Positions 32,991 through 40,903 of a DNA stretch of 48,719 nucleotides are shown piece by piece. A model generated the notes under the pieces. That model was given only the letters and a program-made list of their open reading frames with translations. It did no database searches and was not told where the DNA came from. Origin of the DNA: Paludibacter sp. (lineage in GTDB: Bacteria; Bacteroidota; Bacteroidia; Bacteroidales; Paludibacteraceae); assembly GCA_027450045.1 (NCBI GenBank), contig DAIDKM010000017.1, forward strand, positions 1 through 48,719, given 5' to 3'. Numbering within the stretch: the stretch's first letter is position 1; every line of letters begins with the position of its first letter. Made by a program: the position numbers and the translations under genes.

Positions 32991-34784
32991 TTAAGGCTTG
33001 ATGAACGTTGAGATAATCCGTTCTTTCGAGAAAAGTGTTGCCGTGTTGATTAAAGCTAAGTGAGAATAGGCTTGCGGAAAATTACCGAGAAGTCTTTTGG
33101 TCGTAAAATCAATATCTTCACTAAAAAGTCCTACATGATTACCAAAAGTCAGTAATTTGTCGAAAATTTCTTGAGCTTCCTCTTTTCTGCCAATGTGGTA
33201 AAGCGCTTGAACTAACCAGAAAGTGCCAATGGTAAATGATGATGTTGGTTGTCCAAAATCGTCGTGATTGACATAGCGATACATTAAATCTTGATGATAG
33301 AGCGCTTGTTTGCAAGCTAAAACGGTTTTCTGATATTTTGGATCATCGGCTTCGATAAATCCATATTCTACCATAAGTAATAACGAAGCGTCGAGGTCAG
33401 AGTTGCAATAGGTTTGCGTGAAGGTTTGCAAATCTTCTTTCCATCCGTTTGTCAGTACGTCTTCTTTAATTTCAGCGGCAATGCTACTCCATTTTTTTTC
33501 GTAGTAAGGTTTATGAAGTAATGTGGCTATTTGAGTTGCTCTGTCCATTGCCACCCAACACATGACTTTTGAAAATACGAAGTGTTTTTCCTCATTTCGT
33601 ATTTCCCAGATTCCCTGATCAGGCTTTGCCCATTGAGATGAAACGGTTCGGACAAGGTTACGTACAATTTCCCACATTTCTTCAATTTCGTCCAATGTAC
33701 CCGGAAAAAATTTGTAATATTGAAGAATCACATTCAATACATAACCAAAAACATCATTCTGTTTCTGGCTAAAAGCGTTGTTGCCGATTCTTACCGGTTT
33801 TGAGTTTTTATATCCAGCTAAATGAGAGAGACTGATTTCCATCAAATCTCTTTCACCCCGTATGCCATACATAATTTGAAAGGTATCGTGCTTCGAGCGT
33901 AGGATTCCTTTGATATATCCCAAAAAGCGACGTGCAGCTTGATTGTGTCCCATTTTCAACAAAGTGTCAATGGCCATTGAAGCGTCGCGTAACCAACAAA
34001 ACCGGTAATCCCAATTGCGAACTTCCCCGATAGTTTCGGGAATGCTGGTGGTTAATGCAGCCAACACAGCTCCTGTTGATTGAAACGACAGTATTTTTAA
34101 AACTAACAGACTGCGGATGATTTCTTCAGTGTAATTCTCAAATTTCTTAGTGCGATTAGCTAAGTTGAGCCAATAGACTTTCGTGCGTTGAAACTCTAAA
34201 TAGACTCTGTCTAAGTCGATGGAAATCAATTTCTGGTTGTAAGAAAGCAATAGGAAATGATGTTTGGTTAACGTAATTTCGCTTCCATCAATAATTGCAT
34301 CCAGGTCTAAATCAGAATATAGATAAACACAATCGGTCGGGTTTACTTGTGAATAGCTTCGAATGTAATTGTCTTCCTTAAAATGCACCACATCGTCGCT
34401 GCCATAGTTTAGTTTTGGGCGGAAGTTGATTTTAAAAGAAGGTGAACCGGATGAAAGCCGGATATATCGGTAAATTTCCGGTGGCGTAAAGTAGTCTTGA
34501 TCTGTTTTATAGCGTGGCATAAAATCGATAACATCAAAACTCCCTTTCTCTGATTTAAATTTTGTGACTAAGACATTGGTATGATACAAATAGCGTTGTG
34601 AAGTGGTGTATGAATCGTCCACTTCAATGCTGAAGTGACCTCCTCTTTCGTCGTCGAGTATTTTGGCAAAGACCGATGGCGAATCAAAATCGGGCAAGCA
34701 GCACCAATCGATGCTGCCTGTTTTTGACACAAGCGCCGCACTGCGACAGTTGCCTATTACCGCATAATCTAAATTATCCATCAT
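32991..34784 (-). CDS. Glycoside hydrolase family 15 protein (glucoamylase/trehalase-like)
   Basis: The 597-residue protein has an N-terminal beta-sandwich domain (YAVIGNCRSAALVSKTGSIDWCCLPDFDSPSVFAKILD at residues 6-43) and a C-terminal (alpha/alpha)6 barrel. Barrel landmarks are NWDYRFCWLRDA (257-268), the catalytic-acid region GIWEIR followed by HFVFSKVMCWVAMDRA, and GNFPQAYSHLALINTA near the C-terminus. There is no signal peptide, so it is cytoplasmic. Cytoplasmic GH15 proteins with this architecture include glucoamylases and, in mycobacteria, trehalases. Its place next to otsAB favours trehalose turnover, though activity on short maltodextrins is possible. It is the first gene of the pair. 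Confidence 0.92.
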   Translation of the reverse strand: MMDNLDYAVIGNCRSAALVSKTGSIDWCCLPDFDSPSVFAKILDDERGGHFSIEVDDSYTTSQRYLYHTNVLVTKFKSEKGSFDVIDFMPRYKTDQDYFTPPEIYRYIRLSSGSPSFKINFRPKLNYGSDDVVHFKEDNYIRSYSQVNPTDCVYLYSDLDLDAIIDGSEITLTKHHFLLLSYNQKLISIDLDRVYLEFQRTKVYWLNLANRTKKFENYTEEIIRSLLVLKILSFQSTGAVLAALTTSIPETIGEVRNWDYRFCWLRDASMAIDTLLKMGHNQAARRFLGYIKGILRSKHDTFQIMYGIRGERDLMEISLSHLAGYKNSKPVRIGNNAFSQKQNDVFGYVLNVILQYYKFFPGTLDEIEEMWEIVRNLVRTVSSQWAKPDQGIWEIRNEEKHFVFSKVMCWVAMDRATQIATLLHKPYYEKKWSSIAAEIKEDVLTNGWKEDLQTFTQTYCNSDLDASLLLMVEYGFIEADDPKYQKTVLACKQALYHQDLMYRYVNHDDFGQPTSSFTIGTFWLVQALYHIGRKEEAQEIFDKLLTFGNHVGLFSEDIDFTTKRLLGNFPQAYSHLALINTATLFSKERIISTFIKP

Positions 34785-34949
34785 AGCCTATCTGTATTGA
34801 TAAAAATGGGTTGTAACAACTCAATTTGTTTATGAGCGAAAGTAATGGCTAATGTACGAATAATGAATCGCTAATCTGTTTTTGATTAACGTATAAAAGG
34901 CAAATTTAAGTTTGCGAAGATGCCACACATGGTCTTTCTTCTTTTTTGT

Positions 34950-35420
34950 TCAATTACCTATTGTCCAGTTTCTTTTCTCCAGAAATTCCAATGTACAATG
35001 TATGTTTTCCACTAATTGTTGTGTCAGTTCAATTACTTCAGGTACAAGTTCACGAAGAGCTTCCGGAATATATTCATGCGCAATTTGATTTCGCATGTCA
35101 CGAATCCCGATCATTTGATCCGCTGAACGGAGAATTCCTGTTTTTTCGCAAAGATTCATTCTGTCGATGAATGGAGCAAATGGTTCATGCAGTAGTATCC
35201 ATATGGTACGCAGTATCTTTTGCGTAAATAAGTCAGAAGTTCTGTTGAATTTTGATGTCAGAGAATCGAATGATTCTTGTTCTTCAAAAGAGTATTCTGA
35301 TTTTATTCCGATGAATTTGCATTTTTCAACAGAATGCAATAGCGTTTCCACTGACGCATCTAAAAGTTGCCATTCTGTTTGTAACAGTTTTAGCAATAGT
35401 TCTTCATGTTGAGTCATCAT
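34950..35420 (-). CDS. HepT-like toxin (HEPN RNase)
   Basis: The 156-residue all-helical protein carries the HEPN active-site motif RX4HXY exactly: RNQIAHEY at residues 110-117. It follows an MntA-like nucleotidyltransferase gene, with a 4-base overlap between the start of this gene and the end of that one. In type VII HepT-MntA systems the HEPN protein is an RNase toxin and MntA inactivates it by adding AMP residues near the motif tyrosine. The protein is somewhat longer than the usual 110-145 residues and its N-terminal half has no recognisable motif. No adjacent phage or mobility gene was seen. Toxicity is inferred from family and arrangement. Confidence 0.75.
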   Translation of the reverse strand: MMTQHEELLLKLLQTEWQLLDASVETLLHSVEKCKFIGIKSEYSFEEQESFDSLTSKFNRTSDLFTQKILRTIWILLHEPFAPFIDRMNLCEKTGILRSADQMIGIRDMRNQIAHEYIPEALRELVPEVIELTQQLVENIHCTLEFLEKRNWTIGN

Positions 35421-35704
35421 AATTTAATGGCGTTAGATTGAATCAGTTGTTTGAAAACAGAAGTATCGTCATAAGTAAAATTCACGATATCTACTTTTTG
35501 CCATCCGTATTTTTTATAAAATTCAATACGTATTGTTCTGAAAATCTTTTTGTCAACAAGATTGCGTGTTAAAATCATCATGTCAATATCTCCTCCCGAA
35601 GCATCATTGACGGTGCGGGAGCCAAACAAGTAAAGGGTTGCTTCGGGAACTTTTTCACTGACAGCTTGTTTGAAGAATTGTATGATATGATGGTCTAATC
35701 TCAT
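35417..35704 (-). CDS. MntA-like minimal nucleotidyltransferase antitoxin
   Basis: The 95-residue protein is a minimal nucleotidyltransferase domain. The motif GSRTVNDASGGDID (residues 28-41) gives GS-X9-DxD with metal-binding D39 and D41, and a third acidic residue is available at D72 (KVDIVNF). Such proteins AMPylate the HEPN toxin made by the gene that overlaps its 3' end. The antitoxin gene comes first, as is usual for co-translated pairs. A candidate promoter lies at 35813-35843. Confidence 0.8.
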   Translation of the reverse strand: MRLDHHIIQFFKQAVSEKVPEATLYLFGSRTVNDASGGDIDMMILTRNLVDKKIFRTIRIEFYKKYGWQKVDIVNFTYDDTSVFKQLIQSNAIKL

Positions 35705-35812
35705 GTTGGGTAGTTTTGAGAAACAAAATGAACATCGTGATTATGGATGATTAGTTGTAATAAAGGCATCTTTATGTGCCCGTAAATGTTTCACGACCAA
35801 TATTTCAAACGA

Positions 35813-35843
35813 CAAATTTAGTCATAAAAGAGAGATAAAACAA
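35813..35843 (-). promoter_or_regulatory. Candidate promoter of the mntA-hepT pair
   Basis: On the minus strand TTG (35841-35843), a 20-base spacer and TAAATTTG (35813-35820) approximate the Bacteroidota consensus. The leader to the ATG at 35704 would be about 100 bases. The rest of the 230-base gap up to the LUD gene shows no gene. Confidence 0.45.
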
Positions 35844-35933
35844 CTGTTTACAGGAACAGCAAGACGGAAAGGAAGCATCGTAAGGGGTGAGGAATATGAA
35901 AATAAAGGATGAGCGATAAGCATCCGTAACTTT

Positions 35934-36566
35934 TCAATATCCCAAATCCTCATCGATTAGGATGATTTTAACGCGATGCTTGGGAAATGACTTTTCGGTG
36001 ATAGTCCACGTGTTGCAAATCCGTTGCGGGCTACGGCAATCCTGGCAGATGCCTGTCTTCTGGCAAGGTAGTATGAAGTTTGGGTGTCGTTTGCTATTCA
36101 TCGGTGCAGCAATGGTTTTGATACGTTGAAAGGCTTCGTCACGATCTTTTACGATCTTGTTTCTGCCGATAAACAATACCACGTATTCAGGTCCGAAAGT
36201 GAGCGCTGCCACACGGTTGCCGATCATGTCGAGATTGACCAATTGGCCTTGTTCAGTGATGGCATTTGTTCCGGTAAGAAAAAGGTCGACCGTCAATGCT
36301 TTTTTTCGTTTGATAATTCTTTCCTCCCAGCTGTCATCGGGATTGAAGGTGTCGATAAATTCAATGGAGTGTGTGCTTCTCAGCAAATCAAGCGCTCCGG
36401 TCTTTTGCATTGTAATGGAATCGGCATAAGAAGCGCTGGCAATTGGTAGCTTCTTCATAATGTCGTTCTCAAAAATAGCACGTGCCGACTGAAGATTTTC
36501 AGCATAGAATACGTCAAAATTATTCCGTTCTAATTGACGGATGACTTTTTGTAGTGTTGCATCCAT
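35934..36566 (-). CDS. LUD-domain (LutC-like, DUF162) protein
   Basis: The 210-residue protein resembles stand-alone LUD-domain proteins. Conserved patches are ASYADSITMQKTGALDLL, GTNAITEQGQLVNLDMIGNRVAALTFGPEYVVLFIGRNKIV (about residues 98-139), and a C-terminal cysteine cluster, CQKTGICQDCRSPQRICN. In LutABC the related LutC subunit supports lactate oxidation with iron-sulfur partners. Here lutA and lutB are absent, so a lactate role is not shown. The CxxCxSPxxxC arrangement is typical of the solo subfamily seen in anaerobes. A pentapeptide-repeat gene precedes it by 44 bases on the same strand and may share the transcript. Confidence 0.85.
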   Translation of the reverse strand: MDATLQKVIRQLERNNFDVFYAENLQSARAIFENDIMKKLPIASASYADSITMQKTGALDLLRSTHSIEFIDTFNPDDSWEERIIKRKKALTVDLFLTGTNAITEQGQLVNLDMIGNRVAALTFGPEYVVLFIGRNKIVKDRDEAFQRIKTIAAPMNSKRHPNFILPCQKTGICQDCRSPQRICNTWTITEKSFPKHRVKIILIDEDLGY

Positions 36567-36610
36567 ATCGATATGCAGTTCTAAATCAAATCATGTAGTC
36601 GGATAACGAA

Positions 36611-37183
36611 TTAGTCTATCTCGATATCGTATTTATCCAATAATCCGATTACGCCTGTTTGTGAGAATTTCGCTTTTTTGATGCGATTCTTTTCCGGGTC
36701 TATGGAGTAATTGTATGACGACCGAAAATCGACTTTTTCTAAATTCGTGTGATCAAACAACGTTCTTTGCAAATCGCACGTTTCAAAGATAGAACCCGAT
36801 AAGTCCGTTTCGGTAAAATCGGACTCCTGAAGATTGCATGTTTGAAACTGTGTCTGTTTGAGCTTTAACTTGTGAAAAGAAGAGAACTTCAACATGCAAT
36901 TTTCAAAATGGGCTGAGAACAAGAATTCATTGCACTCATCAAAACGGACACCCAGCAGTTTGCAATTTAGAAATTTAACGCCCCTCAATGCTGTGCTCTT
37001 CATGTTGACTAAACTGAAGTCACAACTATCAAAAATACATTCGTTGAAAACAATATGCGACAAATCGGCCTTGTGAAAAATGCAACGAGTGAAAGTGCAA
37101 TGCTCATATTCTCCTTTGGGCAGGTTATTCTCCGTGTAATCGATTTTCTCAAAAGTCTTATTGTCAATCAGTTTTGTATTCAT
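36611..37183 (-). CDS. Pentapeptide-repeat protein
   Basis: The 190-residue protein is built almost entirely of A(D/N)LXX-like five-residue repeats from about residue 25 to 155, for example CTFTRCIFHKADLSHIVF, CDFSLVNM and SDFTETDLSGSIFETCDL. Repeats of this kind fold into a square right-handed beta helix. Cysteine and phenylalanine recur at the inward positions. Qnr proteins that protect DNA gyrase from quinolones have the same fold, and their length (about 218) and central glycine are close but not identical. A gyrase-protecting role is therefore possible but unproven. No signal peptide is present. Its start codon lies 64 bases past the terminator of tRNA-Ala. Confidence 0.88.
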   Translation of the reverse strand: MNTKLIDNKTFEKIDYTENNLPKGEYEHCTFTRCIFHKADLSHIVFNECIFDSCDFSLVNMKSTALRGVKFLNCKLLGVRFDECNEFLFSAHFENCMLKFSSFHKLKLKQTQFQTCNLQESDFTETDLSGSIFETCDLQRTLFDHTNLEKVDFRSSYNYSIDPEKNRIKKAKFSQTGVIGLLDKYDIEID

Positions 37184-37246
37184 TATAAATAAAAAAAGGG
37201 AATATGCTTCAGTTGGATTGTGTAAGTTTGTTGTAATTAAAAAGAA

Positions 37247-37275
37247 ACGCGACCAAGAATATTCCTTGATCGCGT
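37247..37275 (-). terminator. Terminator of tRNA-Ala
   Basis: Eleven-pair stem (37247-37257 with 37265-37275, one G-U pair) and a seven-base loop. On the minus strand it is followed by tttcttttt. It lies 14 bases past the tRNA 3' end. Confidence 0.85.
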
Positions 37276-37288
37276 GCAGTAATTTTAG

Positions 37289-37362
37289 TGGAGTATAGCG
37301 GACTCGAACCGCTCACCTCGACACTGCCAGTGTCGCGCTCTAGCCAGATGAGCTAATACCCC
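37289..37362 (-). tRNA. tRNA-Ala (anticodon GGC)
   Basis: The 74-base minus-strand cloverleaf has acceptor GGGGTAT with ATACTCC and discriminator A. The D-arm contains TAGCTCATCTGGCTAGAGC. The anticodon stem CGACA/TGTCG holds the loop CTGGCAG, so the anticodon is GGC (codon GCC). The T-arm loop is TTCGAGT. CCA is not encoded. It is a single gene, not part of an rRNA spacer. Confidence 0.95.
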
Positions 37363-37383
37363 TTCTTGACAATTTTTGTGGCA

Positions 37384-37391
37384 CAAAGATA
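37384..37391 (-). promoter_or_regulatory. Candidate -7 promoter element of tRNA-Ala
   Basis: The minus strand reads TATCTTTG, exact consensus, 21 bases upstream of the tRNA 5' end. Confidence 0.5.
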
Positions 37392-37415
37392 ATACGATTA
37401 TCCGAAATAAAAGTG

Positions 37416-37423
37416 TACTTTTG
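37416..37423 (+). promoter_or_regulatory. Candidate -7 promoter element of DUF4286-ruvC
   Basis: TACTTTTG fits TAnnTTTG and lies 16 bases upstream of the DUF4286 ATG at 37440. It is divergent from the tRNA-Ala promoter 24 bases away. No clear -33 box. Confidence 0.4.
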
Positions 37424-37439
37424 ACGAAAAAAGTAAGCA

Positions 37440-37748
37440 ATGTATCTTTTTAATACGACGTTTTATATTGATGATGCTGTGATGAACGACTGGATAGAGT
37501 GGCTTCGGGCAACCTATCTCCCCATGATGCAGGCTGCCGGAACGTTTTCCAACCCGCTTGTTTATCAGGTGCATTCATTGAACGATGAGGAAGACTCAAG
37601 TTCCATTGCCGTGCAGTTTTCGGTGGAGACGATGGATGATATTCGTCAGTGGGAAGAAACGGTAAATCCTCGTGTTGAACAGTCGGTGTTAGGAGTGTTT
37701 GGTACAAAAGTGCTTCATTTTTGGACAGTATTAGAGCCTTTGTTATGA
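37440..37748 (+). CDS. DUF4286 family protein
   Basis: The 102-residue protein opens [36 protein letters not shown] and ends [12 protein letters not shown], matching the Bacteroidota DUF4286 family in length and in its position directly before ruvC. The predicted fold is a small ferredoxin-like alpha/beta domain, and no catalytic motif is visible. Function is unknown. Its stop codon overlaps the ruvC start as ATGA, so the two are translationally coupled. The conserved pairing suggests a link to recombination or simply stable operon inheritance. Confidence 0.85.
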   Translation: MYLFNTTFYIDDAVMNDWIEWLRATYLPMMQAAGTFSNPLVYQVHSLNDEEDSSSIAVQFSVETMDDIRQWEETVNPRVEQSVLGVFGTKVLHFWTVLEPLL

Positions 37749-38317
37749 AAGTGCCATCTACGCCACGCATTATTCTTGGCATTGATCCCGGAACTACGGT
37801 AATGGGGTATGGCCTCTTACAGATCACGAACCAAACGCCTGAAATGTTGAGCATGGGTGTCATTGACTTGAAAAAAATCAAAGATCATTATGCCAAACTG
37901 CAACGCATCTTTGAACGCACTTTGTCGCTTATCGATGAGTTTCATCCGGGTGAAGTAGCCATTGAAGCACCTTTCTATGGTAAAAACGTGCAATCGATGT
38001 TGAAGCTGGGACGTGGACAAGGTGTGGCTATGGCTGCTGCTTTGTATCGCAACTTACCCATTACGGAATATGCTCCGCTGAAAATAAAGATGGCCATTAC
38101 CGGTAGCGGATCCGCTTCAAAAGAACAAGTGGCAGATATGTTACGTCGCATGTTACATATTCCAGCCGAAAACATGATCGAACGGCTCGATGCTACGGAT
38201 GGGCTTGCCGCAGCCTTGTGCCATTTCTACCAAACCAACCGTCTTCACAATGACCAACCTATTGCCGATTGGAAAGAGTATATTGCCAAGAATAAAGAAA
38301 AAGTGATTCAAAAGTGA
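37745..38317 (+). CDS. ruvC: Crossover junction endodeoxyribonuclease RuvC
   Basis: The 190-residue resolvase has an RNase H-like fold with the acidic catalytic set: D14 in [14 protein letters not shown], Glu in [11 protein letters not shown], and the C-terminal Asp pair in [15 protein letters not shown]. The segment [16 protein letters not shown] is diagnostic. The start at 37745 overlaps the DUF4286 stop by four bases and fits family length; an upstream in-frame codon at 37721 would add eight non-family residues. RuvC cuts Holliday junctions together with RuvAB, which are not in the window. Confidence 0.96.
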   Translation: MKVPSTPRIILGIDPGTTVMGYGLLQITNQTPEMLSMGVIDLKKIKDHYAKLQRIFERTLSLIDEFHPGEVAIEAPFYGKNVQSMLKLGRGQGVAMAAALYRNLPITEYAPLKIKMAITGSGSASKEQVADMLRRMLHIPAENMIERLDATDGLAAALCHFYQTNRLHNDQPIADWKEYIAKNKEKVIQK

Positions 38318-38381
38318 TGCAATCCCTCAAGATAAGGTACAGTTTTCGCATACAAATGATCTAATTATTGGTTGTTTACTC

Positions 38382-38389
38382 TATCTTTG
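38382..38389 (+). promoter_or_regulatory. Candidate -7 promoter element of the 7TM-HD gene
   Basis: TATCTTTG, exact consensus, 25 bases upstream of the ATG at 38415. The -33 box is not evident. Confidence 0.5.
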
Positions 38390-38414
38390 CATCTCTTGTT
38401 CTAACAGCTTTCCG

Positions 38415-40463
38415 ATGAACCAAAATTTTGGGGATAAAAAATGGCGTACAGGGTCTAAAGTCATGCTTTTTGTAATGGCTATTGCCGTGATAGTTGCCAT
38501 TTTCCCGCGTGCAAGCAACTTCCACTATAACTTTGCGGTGGGGAAACCCTGGCATTACGGATTAATGACCGCCTCTTTTGATTTTCCTGTTTATAAAAAT
38601 GCGCAACAACTACAGAAAGAGCAAGATAGTGTTTTGCGCACATTTATTCCTTATTTCCTTTATAACGACACATTAGTCACGTCGGAGATTGCTCAATTAC
38701 GGAAGGATAATGTGACTGTGCTTTCCGCTTCGCCTGCATATCGCTTTTATTTGCAACAAGCTTTGACCAAAGTATATGGTGACGGAATCATGACAACGGA
38801 AGATTACCAAAAATTAAAGCAAGGTCAGTTTGCCAATATCAACATCGTTAAACAAAACAGGGCATCGAAGGAACTTCTCAAAGATATTTTTACGGTTACT
38901 ACGGCTTACCAATATATTACCGACCATTTACCTGCCTCATTCGATAAGGTTAACTTCGAGAATTTGAATGTCAATAATTACATTGCACCAAATCTCACCT
39001 ATGATTCAGTGGCTTCCAATCAAATTAAAGATGACTTGTTGCGTTCTGTTTCAGAGACATCAGGGCTGGTTCAAACCGGAGAGCGCATCATTGATCGTGG
39101 CGATATTGTCACCGACTCTTCATATCGGGTGTTGACTTCGTTGCGTGCCGCTACCGAACGGCAACATCAGGACACCCATCAATCGTGGTTAGTGGTGTTG
39201 GGGGAATCCTTATTAGTGACCGCGTTGATGTCTTTACTCTTTCTGTATATCTTTCTGTTTCGGCGTCGTGAGATTTTTGCCCGTTTCAAAAACGTTTTAT
39301 TCATCATTATGATGATCGTTTTCATGGTGGGGTTGGCATTTACGATTGTCTCGTTCACTGTACTCAACATTTATATCGTACCTTTTGCATTGTTGCCCAT
39401 CATTATATGCACCTTCTTTGATGCGCGCTCTGCTTTATTTGCACATATCATTACCATTCTTCTAATCTCTTTTGTGGTAACTTCGTCGCCTTTAGAGTTT
39501 GTGATTTTGCAAATCATGGCAGGTATGACGGTGATCTCAAGTTTGCAGGATTTGACCCAACGTTCCCAGTTGGTAAAAACAGCCGGATTGATCTTTGTAA
39601 CATATAGCGTGGTTTATCTCAGCATTACGTTGATTCAGGATCAAACTCTGGATAAAATCGTATGGATGAATTTTGTCTTCTTTGCCTTGAATACGTTGTT
39701 GTTGTTATTTGCTTACGCTTTTATCTATTTGATCGAAAAGTCGTTTGGCTTTTTGTCGAATGTCACGTTGATCGAATTGTCGAATGTGAACAGCGACTTG
39801 ATGGTACAGTTTTCCGAGCAAGCACCAGGCACGTTTCAACATTCGTTGCAAGTGTCGAACTTAGCCACGGAAGCGGCGCAAAAGATTCATGTCAACAGTT
39901 TGTTAGTACGTACCGGCGCTTTGTATCACGATATTGGTAAAATGGCAAACCCGTTGTATTTTATCGAAAATCAGACAAATGGTATTAATCCATTGACTGA
40001 AATGTCCGATGAGGAAGCGGCGCAAATCATTATTAACCATGTGACGGATGGCGTTCGCATTGCCAATAAATACAATTTGCCATGGCAAATCATTCAGTTT
40101 ATCAGAACCCATCATGGCCGTAGTAAGGTACGCTATTTCTATCTGCGTTGCGTTAATTGTAATCCTGATTCTAAGGTAGATGAAAAGTTGTTTACCTACC
40201 CCGGCCCGAACCCAAACTCCAAAGAAACGGCTGTTTTAATGATGGCCGATGCAGTGGAAGCAGCTTCGCGTACGTTAACCGAATATACAGAAGAAAACAT
40301 CAATGACTTAGTGGATGGCATTGTACAAACGCAAATAACGGAAGGCGCTTTTCAGGATGCTCCCATCACGTTTCGCGACATCGAAACCGTGAAAACTGTG
40401 TTTAAGGAGAAGCTGCGCAATATGTATCATCATCGCATTGTTTATCCTAAGTCAGACGCGTAA
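38415..40463 (+). CDS. 7TM-HD phosphohydrolase, PgpH-like (cyclic-di-AMP phosphodiesterase family)
   Basis: The 682-residue membrane protein has one N-terminal helix (about residues 15-33) and an extracytoplasmic domain of about 220 residues. Then come seven hydrophobic helices (about 258-455) and a cytoplasmic HD domain with the metal-binding HD at 505-506 (ALYHDIGKMANP). Other HD ligands are visible: FQHSLQVSNLATEAA, INHVTDGVRIA, IRTHHGRSKV and MMADAVEAASRTL. PgpH enzymes of Gram-positive bacteria degrade the second messenger c-di-AMP, and the same architecture occurs across Bacteroidota. The domain layout is complete, so catalytic activity is expected. It stands alone downstream of ruvC with its own promoter. 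Confidence 0.93.
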   Translation: MNQNFGDKKWRTGSKVMLFVMAIAVIVAIFPRASNFHYNFAVGKPWHYGLMTASFDFPVYKNAQQLQKEQDSVLRTFIPYFLYNDTLVTSEIAQLRKDNVTVLSASPAYRFYLQQALTKVYGDGIMTTEDYQKLKQGQFANINIVKQNRASKELLKDIFTVTTAYQYITDHLPASFDKVNFENLNVNNYIAPNLTYDSVASNQIKDDLLRSVSETSGLVQTGERIIDRGDIVTDSSYRVLTSLRAATERQHQDTHQSWLVVLGESLLVTALMSLLFLYIFLFRRREIFARFKNVLFIIMMIVFMVGLAFTIVSFTVLNIYIVPFALLPIIICTFFDARSALFAHIITILLISFVVTSSPLEFVILQIMAGMTVISSLQDLTQRSQLVKTAGLIFVTYSVVYLSITLIQDQTLDKIVWMNFVFFALNTLLLLFAYAFIYLIEKSFGFLSNVTLIELSNVNSDLMVQFSEQAPGTFQHSLQVSNLATEAAQKIHVNSLLVRTGALYHDIGKMANPLYFIENQTNGINPLTEMSDEEAAQIIINHVTDGVRIANKYNLPWQIIQFIRTHHGRSKVRYFYLRCVNCNPDSKVDEKLFTYPGPNPNSKETAVLMMADAVEAASRTLTEYTEENINDLVDGIVQTQITEGAFQDAPITFRDIETVKTVFKEKLRNMYHHRIVYPKSDA

Positions 40464-40532
40464 CCCGACACTTTGGTTGTGTTTTAGACTACGTTATGGC
40501 ATTTGCTGTGATGCTCAATGCGAAAAAATGCG

Positions 40533-40594
40533 TATCTTTGTCATTAAATAAAGCAGAAAAACATGCACTTGCATTATCTCTTTCTCTGCTTTAT
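40533..40594 (+). ncRNA. Candidate small structured RNA
   Basis: TATCTTTG at 40533-40540 matches the -7 consensus. Starting eight bases later there is a perfect ten-pair stem, ataaagcaga (40548-40557) with tctgctttat (40585-40594). Its loop contains a nested atgc/gcat hairpin (40563-40566 with 40571-40574). A transcript starting near 40546 would consist of this structure from its first bases. No -33 box has proper spacing, no coding frame is present, and no T-run directly follows. The stem is seen directly; the RNA gene is inferred. Confidence 0.3.
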
Positions 40595-40623
40595 CCCCTC
40601 CAAACATTCTGTTTCTGATTGCA

Positions 40624-40740
40624 ATGACAATAATCATTTTGTCATATAAATCGTCGTATTCCTACCAATATGTCATTTTACGCTGAGCCTGAGATGAGCA
40701 TAGGATGAGCGAACCGTAAGCGAATCTAAGCCGAATGACA
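40624..40740. repeat. Palindromic intergenic element
   Basis: A hairpin, atgacaa (40624-40630) with ttgtcat (40639-40645), is followed by a 70-base unit bounded by tgtcatt (40671-40677) and aatgaca (40734-40740). The unit contains gatgagc twice. Its general form, GTCATT...GAGCGAA...AATGAC, resembles the short palindromic intergenic repeats scattered in many Bacteroidota genomes. Only one copy is in this window. The rest of the 440-base gap (40464-40903) holds no gene. Confidence 0.45.
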
Positions 40741-40849
40741 GATAGAAAGTAAATAGAGTTTTTTGCTTTCAAAATGAAAATGAGGGCCGGGTGTGCATAG
40801 CAACGTTTGGAACTTCTTTTTATATTGTTCCTGATTGGCCGAAAAAACA

Positions 40850-40881
40850 AAAGACTCGTAGCGTCATAGCTGCGAGTCTTT
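40850..40881 (-). terminator. Terminator of sucCD
   Basis: A thirteen-position stem (40850-40862 with 40869-40881, one mismatch) has a six-base loop. On the minus strand it lies about 22 bases past the sucD stop and is followed by ttgtttttt. Confidence 0.85.
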
Positions 40882-40903
40882 ATGGCAGGAATCAGGAAGT
40901 TTC

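Noticed and set aside
35934-36566. Lactate-utilisation operon lutABC
   Set aside because: Only a single LUD-domain gene is present, with no LutA or LutB partner.
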